Source of the DNA: an uncultured Pelagibacteraceae bacterium
GTDB lineage: Bacteria > Pseudomonadota > Alphaproteobacteria > Pelagibacterales > Pelagibacteraceae
Direction: 5' to 3'
DNA length: 64,000 bases
Assembly: GCA_902596045.1 (NCBI GenBank)
Contig: CACJSJ010000003.1
Coordinates: 1-64,000 of the forward strand
This document shows positions 25,267 through 34,311 of the stretch, piece by piece. The position numbers were made by a program, and so were the translations under genes. The notes below the pieces were generated by a model that saw only the letters and a list, made by a program, of their open reading frames with translations, did no database searches and had not been told where the DNA came from. The stretch's first letter is position 1; each line of letters opens with the position of its first letter.

Positions 25267-26539
25267 CTTTTATTTTAGGTAGAGAATAAAAATCAGCCGT
25301 ATCTATTTTAGAGGAATATTGTCTTCGCATATTCCACTTTTTTTGGACCCCTGCACTTGCAAGACTTAAAGTTGATCTTCCATATCTATAATTAGTATTA
25401 TCAATTGACCTCATTAAACTATTTATTTTTTCATCTTTTACAGATGAAAATAAATTTTTTCTTCCATCATCATTACGTAATCCTGTAAGCATGATACCTG
25501 CTTTTTGATATTGGTATCCGTTCTTAAAAATTTTTTCTAGTATTGAAATTGCAGTTTTTACAGTTTCAATACTATTATTTGTTGCAATAGGAAAATCAAT
25601 TGTCTTTGCATTTGAATAGTAACCATAGTTTCTTTGAAAAGGACTTGTTCTAATGAAAACTGTTATTGCTTTTGCAACTAGTGACTCAGACCTTATTTTT
25701 TCAGAAGCATTTAAGCAATAATTTGCAATTGCTTCTTTTAACTCTTGAAAAGTTTCAATTCTTTTTCCAAATGATCTTGAGACAACACAACTTTTTCTTT
25801 TAGTTTGCTTTGTTTCTAAATTGATACAAGGAATGCCTCTAAGTTCCATTGCAGTTCTCGAACTTAAAACATTGGAACTTTTTTTAATCCAAGTATTAGA
25901 TTTATTCTTAAGTTGCTTAGCATTATAAATTCCATTTTTTTGATAAAATTTTGTAAGCTGTCTTCCAACACCCCATACATCATTAATATCTATTTTTTCT
26001 AATATAGGATCAATATTTTCAATTCCAATTAAACTAGTAACACCTGAAATTTTTTTCTTTGCAATATGATTTGCAACTTTGCTTAATGTTTTTGTTTTAG
26101 CAATACCAATACTAGTTGGAATACCAGTCCATTGTAAAACTGTTTCTCTAATTTCCTTTCCAACCTTTTCAACTTCATTATCAGGAAAATTTGATAAATC
26201 TAAAAATGCCTCATCAATTGAATAAACTTCTATTTCAGAGTTAAATCTTTTAAGAGTTCTCATTACCCTTCTAGATAAGTCTCCATATAATGAATAATTT
26301 GATGAAAAAACTTCAACTTTATTTTTAATAATAATATTTTTTGCTTTAAAGTAAGGCTCTCCCATCTTAATTCCTAGAGCTTTTGCCTCATTAGACCTTG
26401 ATATAATACAACCATCATTATTTGATAAAACTACAACAGGTTTTTTTCTTATTTTCGGGTTGAATAATCTTTCACAAGAAACATAGAAAGAATTACAGTC
26501 AACTAGAGCTAATTTTTTAGTACGTTGAATGGATGACAT
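25259..26539 (-). CDS. umuC: DNA polymerase V catalytic subunit UmuC
   Basis: Y-family polymerase for translesion synthesis in the SOS response. Seen: first catalytic acidic motif LVDCNSFYVSCERLFNP, the nucleotide-site SNNDGCIISRSNEAKALG, the second acidic motif YSIDEAFLDL, the IGIAKTKTLSKVANHIAKK helix-hairpin-helix lead-in, and a UmuC-type C-terminal little-finger region. 426 aa, close to E. coli UmuC (422). It overlaps umuD by 23 nt, so the two are translationally coupled and share the LexA-controlled promoter upstream of umuD. Confidence 0.96.
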   Translation of the reverse strand: MSSIQRTKKLALVDCNSFYVSCERLFNPKIRKKPVVVLSNNDGCIISRSNEAKALGIKMGEPYFKAKNIIIKNKVEVFSSNYSLYGDLSRRVMRTLKRFNSEIEVYSIDEAFLDLSNFPDNEVEKVGKEIRETVLQWTGIPTSIGIAKTKTLSKVANHIAKKKISGVTSLIGIENIDPILEKIDINDVWGVGRQLTKFYQKNGIYNAKQLKNKSNTWIKKSSNVLSSRTAMELRGIPCINLETKQTKRKSCVVSRSFGKRIETFQELKEAIANYCLNASEKIRSESLVAKAITVFIRTSPFQRNYGYYSNAKTIDFPIATNNSIETVKTAISILEKIFKNGYQYQKAGIMLTGLRNDDGRKNLFSSVKDEKINSLMRSIDNTNYRYGRSTLSLASAGVQKKWNMRRQYSSKIDTADFYSLPKIKAI

Positions 26540-26912
26540 AGGTTACAACCCCCCAAATAAAAACATCTTCTTCTTCATTAATTAAAATTCTTTCAGAGAA
26601 ATCTTTAGATCCAGAGGTCAGAAATTTTTTGTCTCTTTCCTGCACTAAAGTTTTAACAACAAGCTCATCATGAACATTTGCAATAACTGTTGAAAAATTT
26701 TTAGGTTTTAAGCTTTTATCGACAACCAATAAGTCTCCGTCATTAATCCCAACATCTACCATCGATTTTCCTTGTACCCTGATAATGAAAGTTGCTGGAA
26801 CATTCTTAATTAAATGCATGTTCAGATCGATATCTTCTTCGATATAATCGGTTGCAGGCGAGGGGAAACCAGCACCAGCTTTATGCAGATAATAGGGAAT
26901 GGTTAGTTTCAT
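26517..26912 (-). CDS. umuD: UmuD, LexA-like self-cleaving subunit of DNA polymerase V
   Basis: Cuts itself in the presence of RecA filament to give UmuD', the partner of UmuC. Seen: cleavage site A14-G15 within KAGAGFPSPATDY, the nucleophile S50 in VQGKSMVD and the general base K87 in LVVKTL (S24 peptidase dyad). E. coli UmuD has Cys-Gly at the cut; Ala-Gly as here is the LexA-type bond. 131 aa, standard. A GTTC-N7-GTTC operator lies directly against the start codon, so no Shine-Dalgarno site of the usual kind is present. Confidence 0.95.
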   Translation of the reverse strand: MKLTIPYYLHKAGAGFPSPATDYIEEDIDLNMHLIKNVPATFIIRVQGKSMVDVGINDGDLLVVDKSLKPKNFSTVIANVHDELVVKTLVQERDKKFLTSGSKDFSERILINEEEDVFIWGVVTYVIHSTY

Positions 26913-26927
26913 GTTCTTGTTTTGTTC
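26913..26927 (-). promoter_or_regulatory. LexA box (SOS operator) of umuDC
   Basis: GTTC-N7-GTTC (plus strand 26913-26916 and 26924-26927), the exact alphaproteobacterial LexA direct repeat, sits between the predicted -10 box and the umuD ATG at 26912. Bound LexA would block the transcript start. This marks umuDC as DNA-damage inducible. Confidence 0.82.
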
Positions 26928-26930
26928 TTA

Positions 26931-26959
26931 TTTATAGACCATTTCTACAATGCACGCAA
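26931..26959 (-). promoter_or_regulatory. Promoter of umuDC
   Basis: On the minus strand TTGCGT (26959-26954) and TATAAA (26936-26931) are exactly 17 bp apart. The predicted start at about 26924 lies inside the LexA box and gives a leader of about 12 nt. Confidence 0.6.
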
Positions 26960-26984
26960 GAGGTTGTATTTTGAGTCCGTAATT

Positions 26985-27004
26985 GAATCAAAAGTGAATC
27001 AAAA
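26985..27004. repeat. 11-bp-phased GAATCAAAA direct repeat
   Basis: GAATCAAAA occurs at 26985-26993 and again at 26996-27004, one helical turn apart, and GTGAA follows once more at 27006. It lies about 25 bp upstream of the umuD -35 box and about 130 bp upstream of the SOUL-family gene. It may be a binding site for an activator of either; it is short and could be chance. Confidence 0.3.
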
Positions 27005-27072
27005 CGTGAACACCAAAACCACATTTTGTATGGTTGTGGATAACTTCAACCAAGGATAGTTTAAAATATAAA

Positions 27073-27135
27073 ATGATAGAAATACTTATAGTCCTGGAAC
27101 TTGCATTTCTAACTTATAAAATCTTACAGGATTAA
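27073..27135 (+). CDS. Possible 20-aa hydrophobic leader ORF
   Basis: An ATG at 27073 opens a 20-codon frame (MIEILIVLELAFLTYKILQD) that stops one base before the start of the SOUL-family gene. The composition is hydrophobic and the position would couple its translation to the gene downstream. There is no convincing ribosome site for it, and the AGGA before 27137 can serve the SOUL gene by itself, so it may be fortuitous. Confidence 0.2.
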   Translation: MIEILIVLELAFLTYKILQD

Positions 27136-27136
27136 T

Positions 27137-27685
27137 ATGAAAAAAATTTTATTAATTTTAGTTTCAATATTAGCCCTAAACTCTCAAACTATGGCATACG
27201 AAGAAGCAGATTACGAGGTAGTAAAAGAAAATCAAAAATATGAAATAAGAAAATATTCTGATCGTTTAGTCATTGAAACAAATTCTATAAAAGGTAATGG
27301 TTTTAGAAAATTATTTAATTACATTTCAGGAAATAATGAAAAAAATCAAGAAATAAAGATGACAGTTCCGGTTACCCAAGAAATTAAAAATGGAAATATG
27401 ACAATGCAATTTTATTTGCCATCAAAGTTTAACAAAGATAATGCGCCAAAACCCTCTAATTCAGAAATAAAAGTTTTAACTATAGAGGGCGGATATTATG
27501 CTGCAATTAAATATTCAGGCAGATCCTCAGACAAAAATTTTTTAAAAAATAAAGACATTTTAGAAAAAGAGCTTAAACAAGATAATATAATAATTTTAAG
27601 TCCACCAATTAGAGCATCTTATAATTCACCATTCACACTGCCAATACTTAAAAGAAATGAAGTAATGTATAAAGTAAATTTATAA
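27137..27685 (+). CDS. SOUL-family heme-binding protein, exported
   Basis: SOUL/HBP proteins bind heme or other tetrapyrroles; the role of bacterial members is unclear. Seen: signal peptide 1-20 (cleavage after TMA), then the family start ADYEVVKENQKYEIRKY, the conserved IKMTVPVTQ segment, MTMQFYLPSKF, and a C-terminal YNSPFTLPILKRNEVMYKV. 182 aa, one domain. The protein should be periplasmic. It is followed by the GFA gene after 15 nt and is probably the first gene of a rightward run through tolC. Confidence 0.85.
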   Translation: MKKILLILVSILALNSQTMAYEEADYEVVKENQKYEIRKYSDRLVIETNSIKGNGFRKLFNYISGNNEKNQEIKMTVPVTQEIKNGNMTMQFYLPSKFNKDNAPKPSNSEIKVLTIEGGYYAAIKYSGRSSDKNFLKNKDILEKELKQDNIIILSPPIRASYNSPFTLPILKRNEVMYKVNL

Positions 27686-27700
27686 AATAGGTAAATAAAA

Positions 27701-28063
27701 ATGAAAAAACTTAATTGTCATTGCGGAGCCATTGAAGCAGAAATTAATTTAGATGGTGATTTAGCTAAAGTAATAAAATGTAATTGTTCTATTTGCAAAA
27801 GAAAAGGAGCAATAATGTCGATGGTTAAAAATGAAGATTTTAAAATTGTTAAAGGAGAAGATAAATTGAAACTTTATCAATTTCATTCAAAAGTAGCCAA
27901 ACATTACTTTTGTTCTGAGTGTGGAATTTATACCCATCACCATCCAAGGATTAATCCAGCAATGACAGGGTTTAATGTTGGATGTATCGATGAAATAAAT
28001 ACATTTGATTTAAAAGAAATCCCTGTTAATGATGGTCAAAACCACCCTTTAGATAAGAAGTAA
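27701..28063 (+). CDS. GFA/CENP-V family zinc protein
   Basis: Member of the glutathione-dependent formaldehyde-activating (Gfa) fold family, with two structural zinc sites. Seen: CHCG at 7-10, KCNCSICKRKG at 26-36 and FCSECGIYTHH near 64-74, which supply the cysteines of both zinc sites, and the family end NVGCIDEINTF. 120 aa. True Gfa is longer (about 190 aa), so this shorter form should not be read as a formaldehyde enzyme with certainty. A ribosome site AGGTAAA precedes it. Confidence 0.85.
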   Translation: MKKLNCHCGAIEAEINLDGDLAKVIKCNCSICKRKGAIMSMVKNEDFKIVKGEDKLKLYQFHSKVAKHYFCSECGIYTHHHPRINPAMTGFNVGCIDEINTFDLKEIPVNDGQNHPLDKK

Positions 28064-28067
28064 TTTC

Positions 28068-28997
28068 ATGCAACAATTAAATTTGTGTTTTACTAAGGTT
28101 AAAAAAAATTGTTTAAAATTTATTAAATCTCAAGAAACAAAAACCGACAAATTTAAGAACAAAGAAAGAATGATAAAATCTTTCTTAATTCCATTATGTT
28201 TTTGGATAAGTAAAAAAGCTGATAAGAAAAGACCTTATTTTGTTGGTTTAGCAGGCGGGCAAGGAACTGGAAAAACAACGTCAAGTTCTCTCATAAAGAT
28301 AATATTAACGAAGTATTTTAAGCTTAAAGTTTTTAAAATTTCTATTGATGATTTTTATAAAACAAGAAATGAAAGAATAAGTTTATCAAAAAAAGTCCAC
28401 CCTATGCTTTTGACTAGAGGAGTTCCAGGAACACATGATATAGATATGATGTTAAAATTTTTTAAAAAAGTAAAAAGCAAAAAATTTAAAAGACTTAAAT
28501 TACCAACTTTTAATAAAGCTATTGATGACAGGTTTAATAAAAAAAGATGGTATGATTTAAAAGAAAAACCAGATGTAATTATATTTGAAGGATGGTGTGT
28601 TGGAGCGAAAGCAGAAAAAAACAACACATTAAATAAAACAATCAATTTAATGGAAAAAAATAAAGATAAAAAAAAGATTTGGAGAAAATACGTAAACCAA
28701 CAATTGAAATCAAAATACAAAAACTTATATTCTCAACTGAATTGTCTAATTTATCTTAGAGCAAAAAACTTTAATTTGCTTCAAAAGTGGAGATTAAAAC
28801 AAGAAAGAAAACTTTTATTAAACAGTAAAAAAAATTCAAAACTTAAGATTATGAATAAAGAGGATGTTTTAAGCTTTATGCAAACTTACCAAAGAGTAAC
28901 CCAAAATATGTTTAAGAATATGCCCAAATATGCTTCAATTATACTAAATTTAAATAGTAACCATCAGATTAAAACTGCAGTATATAAAAAAAGATGA
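28068..28997 (+). CDS. P-loop kinase, D-glycerate 3-kinase (GLYK)-like
   Basis: Probably phosphorylates D-glycerate to 3-phosphoglycerate, as in plant GLYK and its fungal/bacterial relatives, or a similar small substrate. Seen: Walker A GGQGTGKT at 63-70, KISIDDFYKTRNER (catalytic-type acidic pair), LLTRGVPGTHDIDMM, KLPTFNKAIDDR and IIFEGWCVGAK, in the order found in GLYK. 309 aa. Uridine kinase/pantothenate kinase are related folds but lack the GVPGTHD and FEGWC pattern. Its stop overlaps tolC by ATGA. SAR11 handling of glycolate and glycerate would give it a clear role; that is inference. Confidence 0.75.
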   Translation: MQQLNLCFTKVKKNCLKFIKSQETKTDKFKNKERMIKSFLIPLCFWISKKADKKRPYFVGLAGGQGTGKTTSSSLIKIILTKYFKLKVFKISIDDFYKTRNERISLSKKVHPMLLTRGVPGTHDIDMMLKFFKKVKSKKFKRLKLPTFNKAIDDRFNKKRWYDLKEKPDVIIFEGWCVGAKAEKNNTLNKTINLMEKNKDKKKIWRKYVNQQLKSKYKNLYSQLNCLIYLRAKNFNLLQKWRLKQERKLLLNSKKNSKLKIMNKEDVLSFMQTYQRVTQNMFKNMPKYASIILNLNSNHQIKTAVYKKR

Positions 28998-30289
28998 AAA
29001 AAATTTCATTAATTATATTGGGAACCTTTCTAGTAATTTCAAACTCAAACGCTGAAAGTTTTAATGCAGCTTTATCAAAAGCATTTAAAAATAATTCTGA
29101 ATTAAATGCAGAAAGAGAAAATATAAATATTTCTGAACAAGAGTATAAAATTTCTCAAGGTAATTATCTACCGACAGTAACTTTATCAGGATCTAAAAGC
29201 TCGGAAGACACAAATAAACTTACAAATCAATCTGGTGGTGATGCTACTATAAATGATGTTGACCCTTTAACTAAATCTATTTCAATCACCCAAACTTTAA
29301 TTGATTTTGGAAGAGGAGCAGAATTATCAAAAAGCAAAATTGGCTTAGAAGTAGCAAAAGCTAAATTATTAAAAAAAGAACAAGATATTTTGTATAAAAC
29401 GACTGAAGCTTACACTGGTTTAATTTTAGCAAATGAAAAGTTAAAGATTAATAAAGATAACGTTGAACTCCTAAGCAGACAAGTTGAGACCGATCAAATT
29501 AGAGTTGAAAGAGGTCAAATAACTTTATCGGACGTATCTCAATCAGAATCTTCTCTTGCTGAAGCTCAAGCTAAATTGATCCAGGCTGAAAATGAACTTT
29601 TAACAAGTAAATTAAATTATGAAAATATTATTGGCAGTTTAAAAGATCCAAAATCATTAGATAAAAAATCAATAAAAGAATATTCTTTACCACAAAATCT
29701 TAAGTCTGCTATTGAACTTTCTATAAAAAATAATCCTAATTTAATTATTGCCAAATTAGAATATGATCAAGCCCAAAAAGATAAAACCATTGCAAAATCA
29801 GATCTAGCACCAAGTGCAAATTTATCTTTAGAAAGATCTTATACAGATGACTTAAGCGCAACATATGATGAGAGAGAAAAAGATACTCTTAAAGCAACAG
29901 TCACTTGGCCATTTTATTCAGGTGGTAAAAATTTAGCTTCGATAAATAAAAGCTCAAGTTTAGAGACAAGGTCTCGATTAATTTTAGATAGTATTACAAA
30001 ACAAAATCAAACAAATGTTGCTAGTGCCTGGTCTAGTTATCAATCAAACAAGAGTTTATTAAATTCAGTTCAGGCACAAGTAAGAGCCGCAGAAATTGCA
30101 AACGAAGGAATTTCTGCTGAATATAATAGTGGTGCAGGTAGAACAACTTTAGAAGTAATTCAATCCAATTCACTACTTCTTAATGCACAAATTTCACTTG
30201 CAAATTCTGAGAGAAACTTCATTCTTTCCCAATTTAATCTTCTAAAATCTATTGGTTTACTTCATAGCGAATACCTAAAAATTAAGTAA
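28994..30289 (+). CDS. tolC: TolC-type outer-membrane efflux channel
   Basis: Outer-membrane/periplasmic tunnel of type I secretion and multidrug efflux. Seen: signal peptide 1-20 (NSNA|ES), then the duplicated OEP structure, two repeats of long coiled-coil helices (QTLIDFGRGAELSKSKIGLE in the first and VTWPFYSGGKNLASINKS in the second) at matching positions. 431 aa, near E. coli TolC after processing. No inner-membrane pump or adaptor gene is adjacent; it is coupled by ATGA overlap to the kinase gene instead, so its partners lie elsewhere. Confidence 0.9.
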   Translation: MKKISLIILGTFLVISNSNAESFNAALSKAFKNNSELNAERENINISEQEYKISQGNYLPTVTLSGSKSSEDTNKLTNQSGGDATINDVDPLTKSISITQTLIDFGRGAELSKSKIGLEVAKAKLLKKEQDILYKTTEAYTGLILANEKLKINKDNVELLSRQVETDQIRVERGQITLSDVSQSESSLAEAQAKLIQAENELLTSKLNYENIIGSLKDPKSLDKKSIKEYSLPQNLKSAIELSIKNNPNLIIAKLEYDQAQKDKTIAKSDLAPSANLSLERSYTDDLSATYDEREKDTLKATVTWPFYSGGKNLASINKSSSLETRSRLILDSITKQNQTNVASAWSSYQSNKSLLNSVQAQVRAAEIANEGISAEYNSGAGRTTLEVIQSNSLLLNAQISLANSERNFILSQFNLLKSIGLLHSEYLKIK

Positions 30290-30322
30290 ATATTCAAAAT
30301 TTTAAGGCAAAATAAATAAATC

Positions 30323-30355
30323 TTGCTAATGAGAACAAAATGTGTACATTTGTTC
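30323..30355 (+). promoter_or_regulatory. recA promoter with LexA-like palindrome
   Basis: TTGCTA (30323-30328) and TACATT (30345-30350) are 16 bp apart. Over them lies a near-perfect inverted repeat, GAACAAAATGT (30333-30343) and ACATTTGTTC (30346-30355). Read as the alphaproteobacterial box it is GAAC-N7-GTAC, one mismatch from GAAC-N7-GAAC, and shares GAACAAAA with the umuD operator. SOS control of recA is the expected meaning. Confidence 0.6.
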
Positions 30356-30397
30356 TAATGATTCGAGACTTAAAAAAATTAAAAAAAGAGGCAAAAA

Positions 30398-31546
30398 ATG
30401 ACTAAAAATAACCTTAAAGTAGTTAAATCTACTAAAGATCAAGAAATGGATATCAAAGAAAAGAACAAAGCATTAGATGCTGCAATCAGCCAGATAACTG
30501 ACAACTTCGGAAAAGGTTCAGTAATGAAGCTTGGTGAAAAAAGAGCAATGGATATTGAGTCAATATCTACAGGATCTCTAAGTTTAGATTTAGCCCTAGG
30601 AATAGGTGGACTACCTAAAGGAAGAATTGTTGAAGTTTATGGTCCAGAGTCATCTGGAAAAACAACATTAGCATTACAAGTTGTTGCTGAAGCCCAAAAG
30701 GCTGGTGGCATTTGTGCATTCGTTGATGCAGAGCATGCTTTAGATCCAGTGTATGCAAAAAAATTAGGTGTGAACACTGAAGAGCTTTTAATCTCACAAC
30801 CAGATGCTGGGGAGCAGGCTTTAGAAATAGCTGATACACTAGTAAAATCAGGCTCTATTTCAGTAATCGTAATTGACTCTGTTGCAGCGTTAACTCCAAG
30901 AGCTGAAATTGAAGGTGAGATGGGCGATCATCATGTAGGTCTTCAATCAAGATTAATGAGTCAGGCTTTAAGAAAATTAACTGGTTCAATTTCAAATACA
31001 AATACGATGATGATTTTCATTAACCAAATTAGAATGAAAATTGGAGTTATGTTTGGAAGTCCTGAAACAACATCAGGTGGAAATGCACTTAAATTTTATT
31101 CATCTGTAAGAATGGACATCAGAAGGATTGGTGCCATCAAAGATAAAGATGAAATTATTGGTAACTCTACAAGAGTTAAAGTAGTTAAAAATAAAGTTGC
31201 GCCACCATTTAAAGTCGTTGAGTTTGACTTGATGTATGGAAAAGGAATTAGCAAAATGGGTGAGTTAGTCGACCTAGGTGCTAAAGCTGATATTATTGAA
31301 AAATCGGGAGCATGGTATGCTTACAAAGGAGAAAAAATAGGTCAAGGTAGAGAAAATGCCAAAGTCTATTTAGCTCAAAATCCAAAAGTTGCCGCAGAGA
31401 TTGAAATGGCAATAAGAGAAAAGGCAGGTGTGATTTCAAAAAAAATTGAGGGAAATCCGTTAAGTCCTGAAAAGATTGAAAAAGAGAAGAAAGTAGCTGA
31501 AAAAGAAGAATCCGAAAAAGAAGCTACTCCTCCTAAAAAGAACTAG
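30398..31546 (+). CDS. recA: Recombinase RecA
   Basis: Forms filaments on single-stranded DNA for homologous recombination and triggers cleavage of LexA and UmuD. Seen: N-terminal polymerisation helix ([23 protein letters not shown]), Walker [30 protein letters not shown], the L2 loop [19 protein letters not shown] and the C-terminal domain with an acidic/lysine-rich tail. 382 aa, with an extra N-terminal stretch of about 20 residues before the usual start. A GAGG ribosome site lies upstream. A terminator follows, then alaS. Confidence 0.99.
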   Translation: MTKNNLKVVKSTKDQEMDIKEKNKALDAAISQITDNFGKGSVMKLGEKRAMDIESISTGSLSLDLALGIGGLPKGRIVEVYGPESSGKTTLALQVVAEAQKAGGICAFVDAEHALDPVYAKKLGVNTEELLISQPDAGEQALEIADTLVKSGSISVIVIDSVAALTPRAEIEGEMGDHHVGLQSRLMSQALRKLTGSISNTNTMMIFINQIRMKIGVMFGSPETTSGGNALKFYSSVRMDIRRIGAIKDKDEIIGNSTRVKVVKNKVAPPFKVVEFDLMYGKGISKMGELVDLGAKADIIEKSGAWYAYKGEKIGQGRENAKVYLAQNPKVAAEIEMAIREKAGVISKKIEGNPLSPEKIEKEKKVAEKEESEKEATPPKKN

Positions 31547-31570
31547 AATTTAAAGTCATCTTTAAATTAT

Positions 31571-31595
31571 AAAGGCGCTTATTTTAAGCGCCTTT
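31571..31595 (+). terminator. Hairpin terminator after recA
   Basis: AAAGGCGCTT (31571-31580) pairs perfectly with AAGCGCCTTT (31586-31595) around the 5-nt loop ATTTT. The T run is only three long and then ACCCC follows, so termination may be partial. It separates recA from alaS. Confidence 0.7.
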
Positions 31596-31644
31596 ACCCC
31601 TATCGTTATCTAGACATAGAATAAAAAAGCTGTATTTTAAAAAT

Positions 31645-34311
31645 ATGGCTCAAAAATCATTAAATCAAATAAGAGAAACTTTCTTAAAATATTTTGAGAA
31701 AAATGATCATAAGATTATTGAGTCTAGTAATTTAGTTCCAAATAATGACCCAACATTGATGTTTGCTAATTCTGGCATGGTTCAGTTCAAGAATGTATTT
31801 ACAGGTTTAGAAAAAAGAGATTATCAAAGAGCTACTACTTCACAAAAATGTGTTAGAGCAGGCGGAAAGCATAATGATTTAGAAAATGTTGGTTATACTC
31901 CAAGACACCATACTTTTTTTGAAATGTTAGGAAATTTTTCTTTTGGTGATTATTTTAAAGAAAGAGGAATTGAACTTGCATGGAATTTGATCACTAAAGA
32001 TTTTGGTATAGATAAAAATAGACTTTATGTAACAGTTTTTCATAAGGATGATGAAGCTTACAATTTTTGGAAGAAAATAGCGGGTTTAAGTGATGATAGA
32101 ATTATAAGAATTTCGACATCAGACAACTTTTGGTCGATGGGTGAGACTGGTCCTTGTGGCCCCTGTTCTGAAATCTTTTTTGATCATGGTGATCATTTAA
32201 CAGGTGGTTTACCTGGGACTAAAGATGAAGATGGAGATCGTTTTATTGAAATTTGGAACTTAGTATTTATGCAATATGAACAAATTTCAAAAGATAAAAG
32301 AATAGATCTTCCTAAACCATCAGTAGATACTGGAATGGGATTAGAGAGAATAGCTGCACTATTGCAAGGCACTCATGATAATTATCAAACTGATCACTTT
32401 AAGAAACTGATAAGTTCAATATCAGAAATTACAAAAGTAAATCAATCAGAAAATAATATTTCTAGCTTTAGAGTTATTGCAGATCATTTAAGGGCGAGCT
32501 CATTTCTTTTAGCAGAAGGTGTTTTGCCATCTAATGAAGGTCGTGGATATGTTTTAAGAAGAATAATGAGAAGAGGAATGAGGCACTCTCATTTGTTGGG
32601 ATCAAAGGAACCAATTTTTTATAAAATTTTTGATTCTTTAAAAAAAGAAATGTCAGGAAATTATCCAGAACTTGAAAGATCAGAGACTCTGATTAAAGAC
32701 ACATTAAAGATGGAAGAGGAAAAGTTTTTAGTTTTACTTGATAGAGGTATCAAAATTTTAAATGATGAAATATCTAAGATAGATAAAGTTTTACCAGGAG
32801 AGGTAGCTTTTAAATTATATGACACATATGGTTTCCCATTAGATCTCACTGAAGACATTTTAAAAAATAAATCATTAAAAGTTGATCATGTAAAATTTGA
32901 TGAGTTGATGAAAAAAAGTAGAGAACTTGCAAAAAAGAATTGGAAAGGATCTGGAGATAGTTCAGAAGAAGCAATATGGTTTTCTATAAAAGATAAAATT
33001 GGACCAACAGAATTTTTAGGTTACGAGTCTAACCAATCTGAAGGAGTTATATTAAATTTAATTAAAAAAAATCAAGAAGTAAAAACTTTATCTACAGGAG
33101 AAGAGGGTATGATTATCACAAATCAAACTCCTTTTTATGGAGAGTCTGGAGGACAAGTTGGAGACAAAGGCACAATAGTATCCGGAAACTCTGTTTTTGA
33201 AGTCGAAGATACACAAAAAAAACTTGGAGATTTATTCGTCCATTTTGGATCAGTTAAAACTGGTGAAATTAAAATTAATGATGTGGTTGAAATGAAAATT
33301 GATGTTGAGAGAAGAGATAATCTAAAAGCTTATCATTCTGCTACTCATTTACTTCATGAATCTTTAAGAAGAACTTTAGGAAAACATGTTATGCAAAAAG
33401 GATCATTAGTTGCACCAGATCGTTTAAGGTTTGACTTTAGTCATATGAAACCAATAACTAACGAAGAGTTAGAAACAATAGATAAATTAGTTAATGAATA
33501 CGTTAAAAACGGCTCAGAAGTTACTACAAGAATTATGACACCAAAAGCAGCTATAGAAAAAGGAGCATTAGCTTTTTTTGGTGAAAAATATGGAGAAGAA
33601 GTTCGTGTTGTTTCAATGGGTAAAGAAAAAGATGCATATTTTTCAACAGAATTATGTGGTGGAACACACGTAAAAAACACTGGAGATATTGGAAAATTTA
33701 AAACTATAAGCCAATCTTCTATTGCTGCAGGTGTTAGAAGAGTTGAAGCATTAAGAGATAAACAGCTTGAAGATTTTATTAAAAATAAAGAAAAGTTATC
33801 AACATTATCAATTCAAAAAGATGAGGAAATTATTAAAGAATTGTCTTCTCAAATAATCAAATTTGGTGGCAAACCAAATATTGATAATAAAGATTTAAAA
33901 GAAATTATTAAAAATCTTACAAGACAACTTGAACAATTAAATATTAGTTCAGTCCTTCAAGATAAAACCAAAAATATTATTAATGACCAAAAAATAAATG
34001 ATGTAAAAGTTAGATTTCAAAAAGTACAAGATTTACCCCCTAAAGATTTAAGAAAATTAGTTGATAGTGGAAAAAAAGAATTAGGTGATGGAATTATAAT
34101 AGTCTTTGCAAGCAGTGAAGACAAGGTTGGTTTGGGGGTTGGTGTCACTGATAAACTAGTTGATAAATATGATGCTGTAAAATTTGCTAAATTAGGCTCC
34201 GAAATTATTGGTGGAAAAGGAGGAGGTGGAAGAAAAGATTTTGCTCAAGCAGGCGGACAAGATAAAAGCAAGATTGATGAAGCTTTTGAAAAAATTAAAA
34301 AATTAATTTAA
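31645..34311 (+). CDS. alaS: Alanyl-tRNA synthetase
   Basis: Charges tRNA-Ala. Seen: class II catalytic core ([54 protein letters not shown]), [11 protein letters not shown], the editing-domain zinc motif [12 protein letters not shown] with [10 protein letters not shown], and the C-Ala end with [13 protein letters not shown]. 888 aa, full length. The recA-alaS order is common in bacteria. Its 3' end overlaps the convergent icd by 9 nt. Confidence 0.98.
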   Translation: MAQKSLNQIRETFLKYFEKNDHKIIESSNLVPNNDPTLMFANSGMVQFKNVFTGLEKRDYQRATTSQKCVRAGGKHNDLENVGYTPRHHTFFEMLGNFSFGDYFKERGIELAWNLITKDFGIDKNRLYVTVFHKDDEAYNFWKKIAGLSDDRIIRISTSDNFWSMGETGPCGPCSEIFFDHGDHLTGGLPGTKDEDGDRFIEIWNLVFMQYEQISKDKRIDLPKPSVDTGMGLERIAALLQGTHDNYQTDHFKKLISSISEITKVNQSENNISSFRVIADHLRASSFLLAEGVLPSNEGRGYVLRRIMRRGMRHSHLLGSKEPIFYKIFDSLKKEMSGNYPELERSETLIKDTLKMEEEKFLVLLDRGIKILNDEISKIDKVLPGEVAFKLYDTYGFPLDLTEDILKNKSLKVDHVKFDELMKKSRELAKKNWKGSGDSSEEAIWFSIKDKIGPTEFLGYESNQSEGVILNLIKKNQEVKTLSTGEEGMIITNQTPFYGESGGQVGDKGTIVSGNSVFEVEDTQKKLGDLFVHFGSVKTGEIKINDVVEMKIDVERRDNLKAYHSATHLLHESLRRTLGKHVMQKGSLVAPDRLRFDFSHMKPITNEELETIDKLVNEYVKNGSEVTTRIMTPKAAIEKGALAFFGEKYGEEVRVVSMGKEKDAYFSTELCGGTHVKNTGDIGKFKTISQSSIAAGVRRVEALRDKQLEDFIKNKEKLSTLSIQKDEEIIKELSSQIIKFGGKPNIDNKDLKEIIKNLTRQLEQLNISSVLQDKTKNIINDQKINDVKVRFQKVQDLPPKDLRKLVDSGKKELGDGIIIVFASSEDKVGLGVGVTDKLVDKYDAVKFAKLGSEIIGGKGGGGRKDFAQAGGQDKSKIDEAFEKIKKLI

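Noticed and set aside
27035..27043. Exact DnaA box (TTATCCACA on the minus strand), suggesting a replication origin
   Set aside because: From base composition about one exact copy is expected by chance in a window this size, there is no cluster of boxes, and none of the usual origin neighbours (dnaA, parAB, gidAB, hemE) is present.
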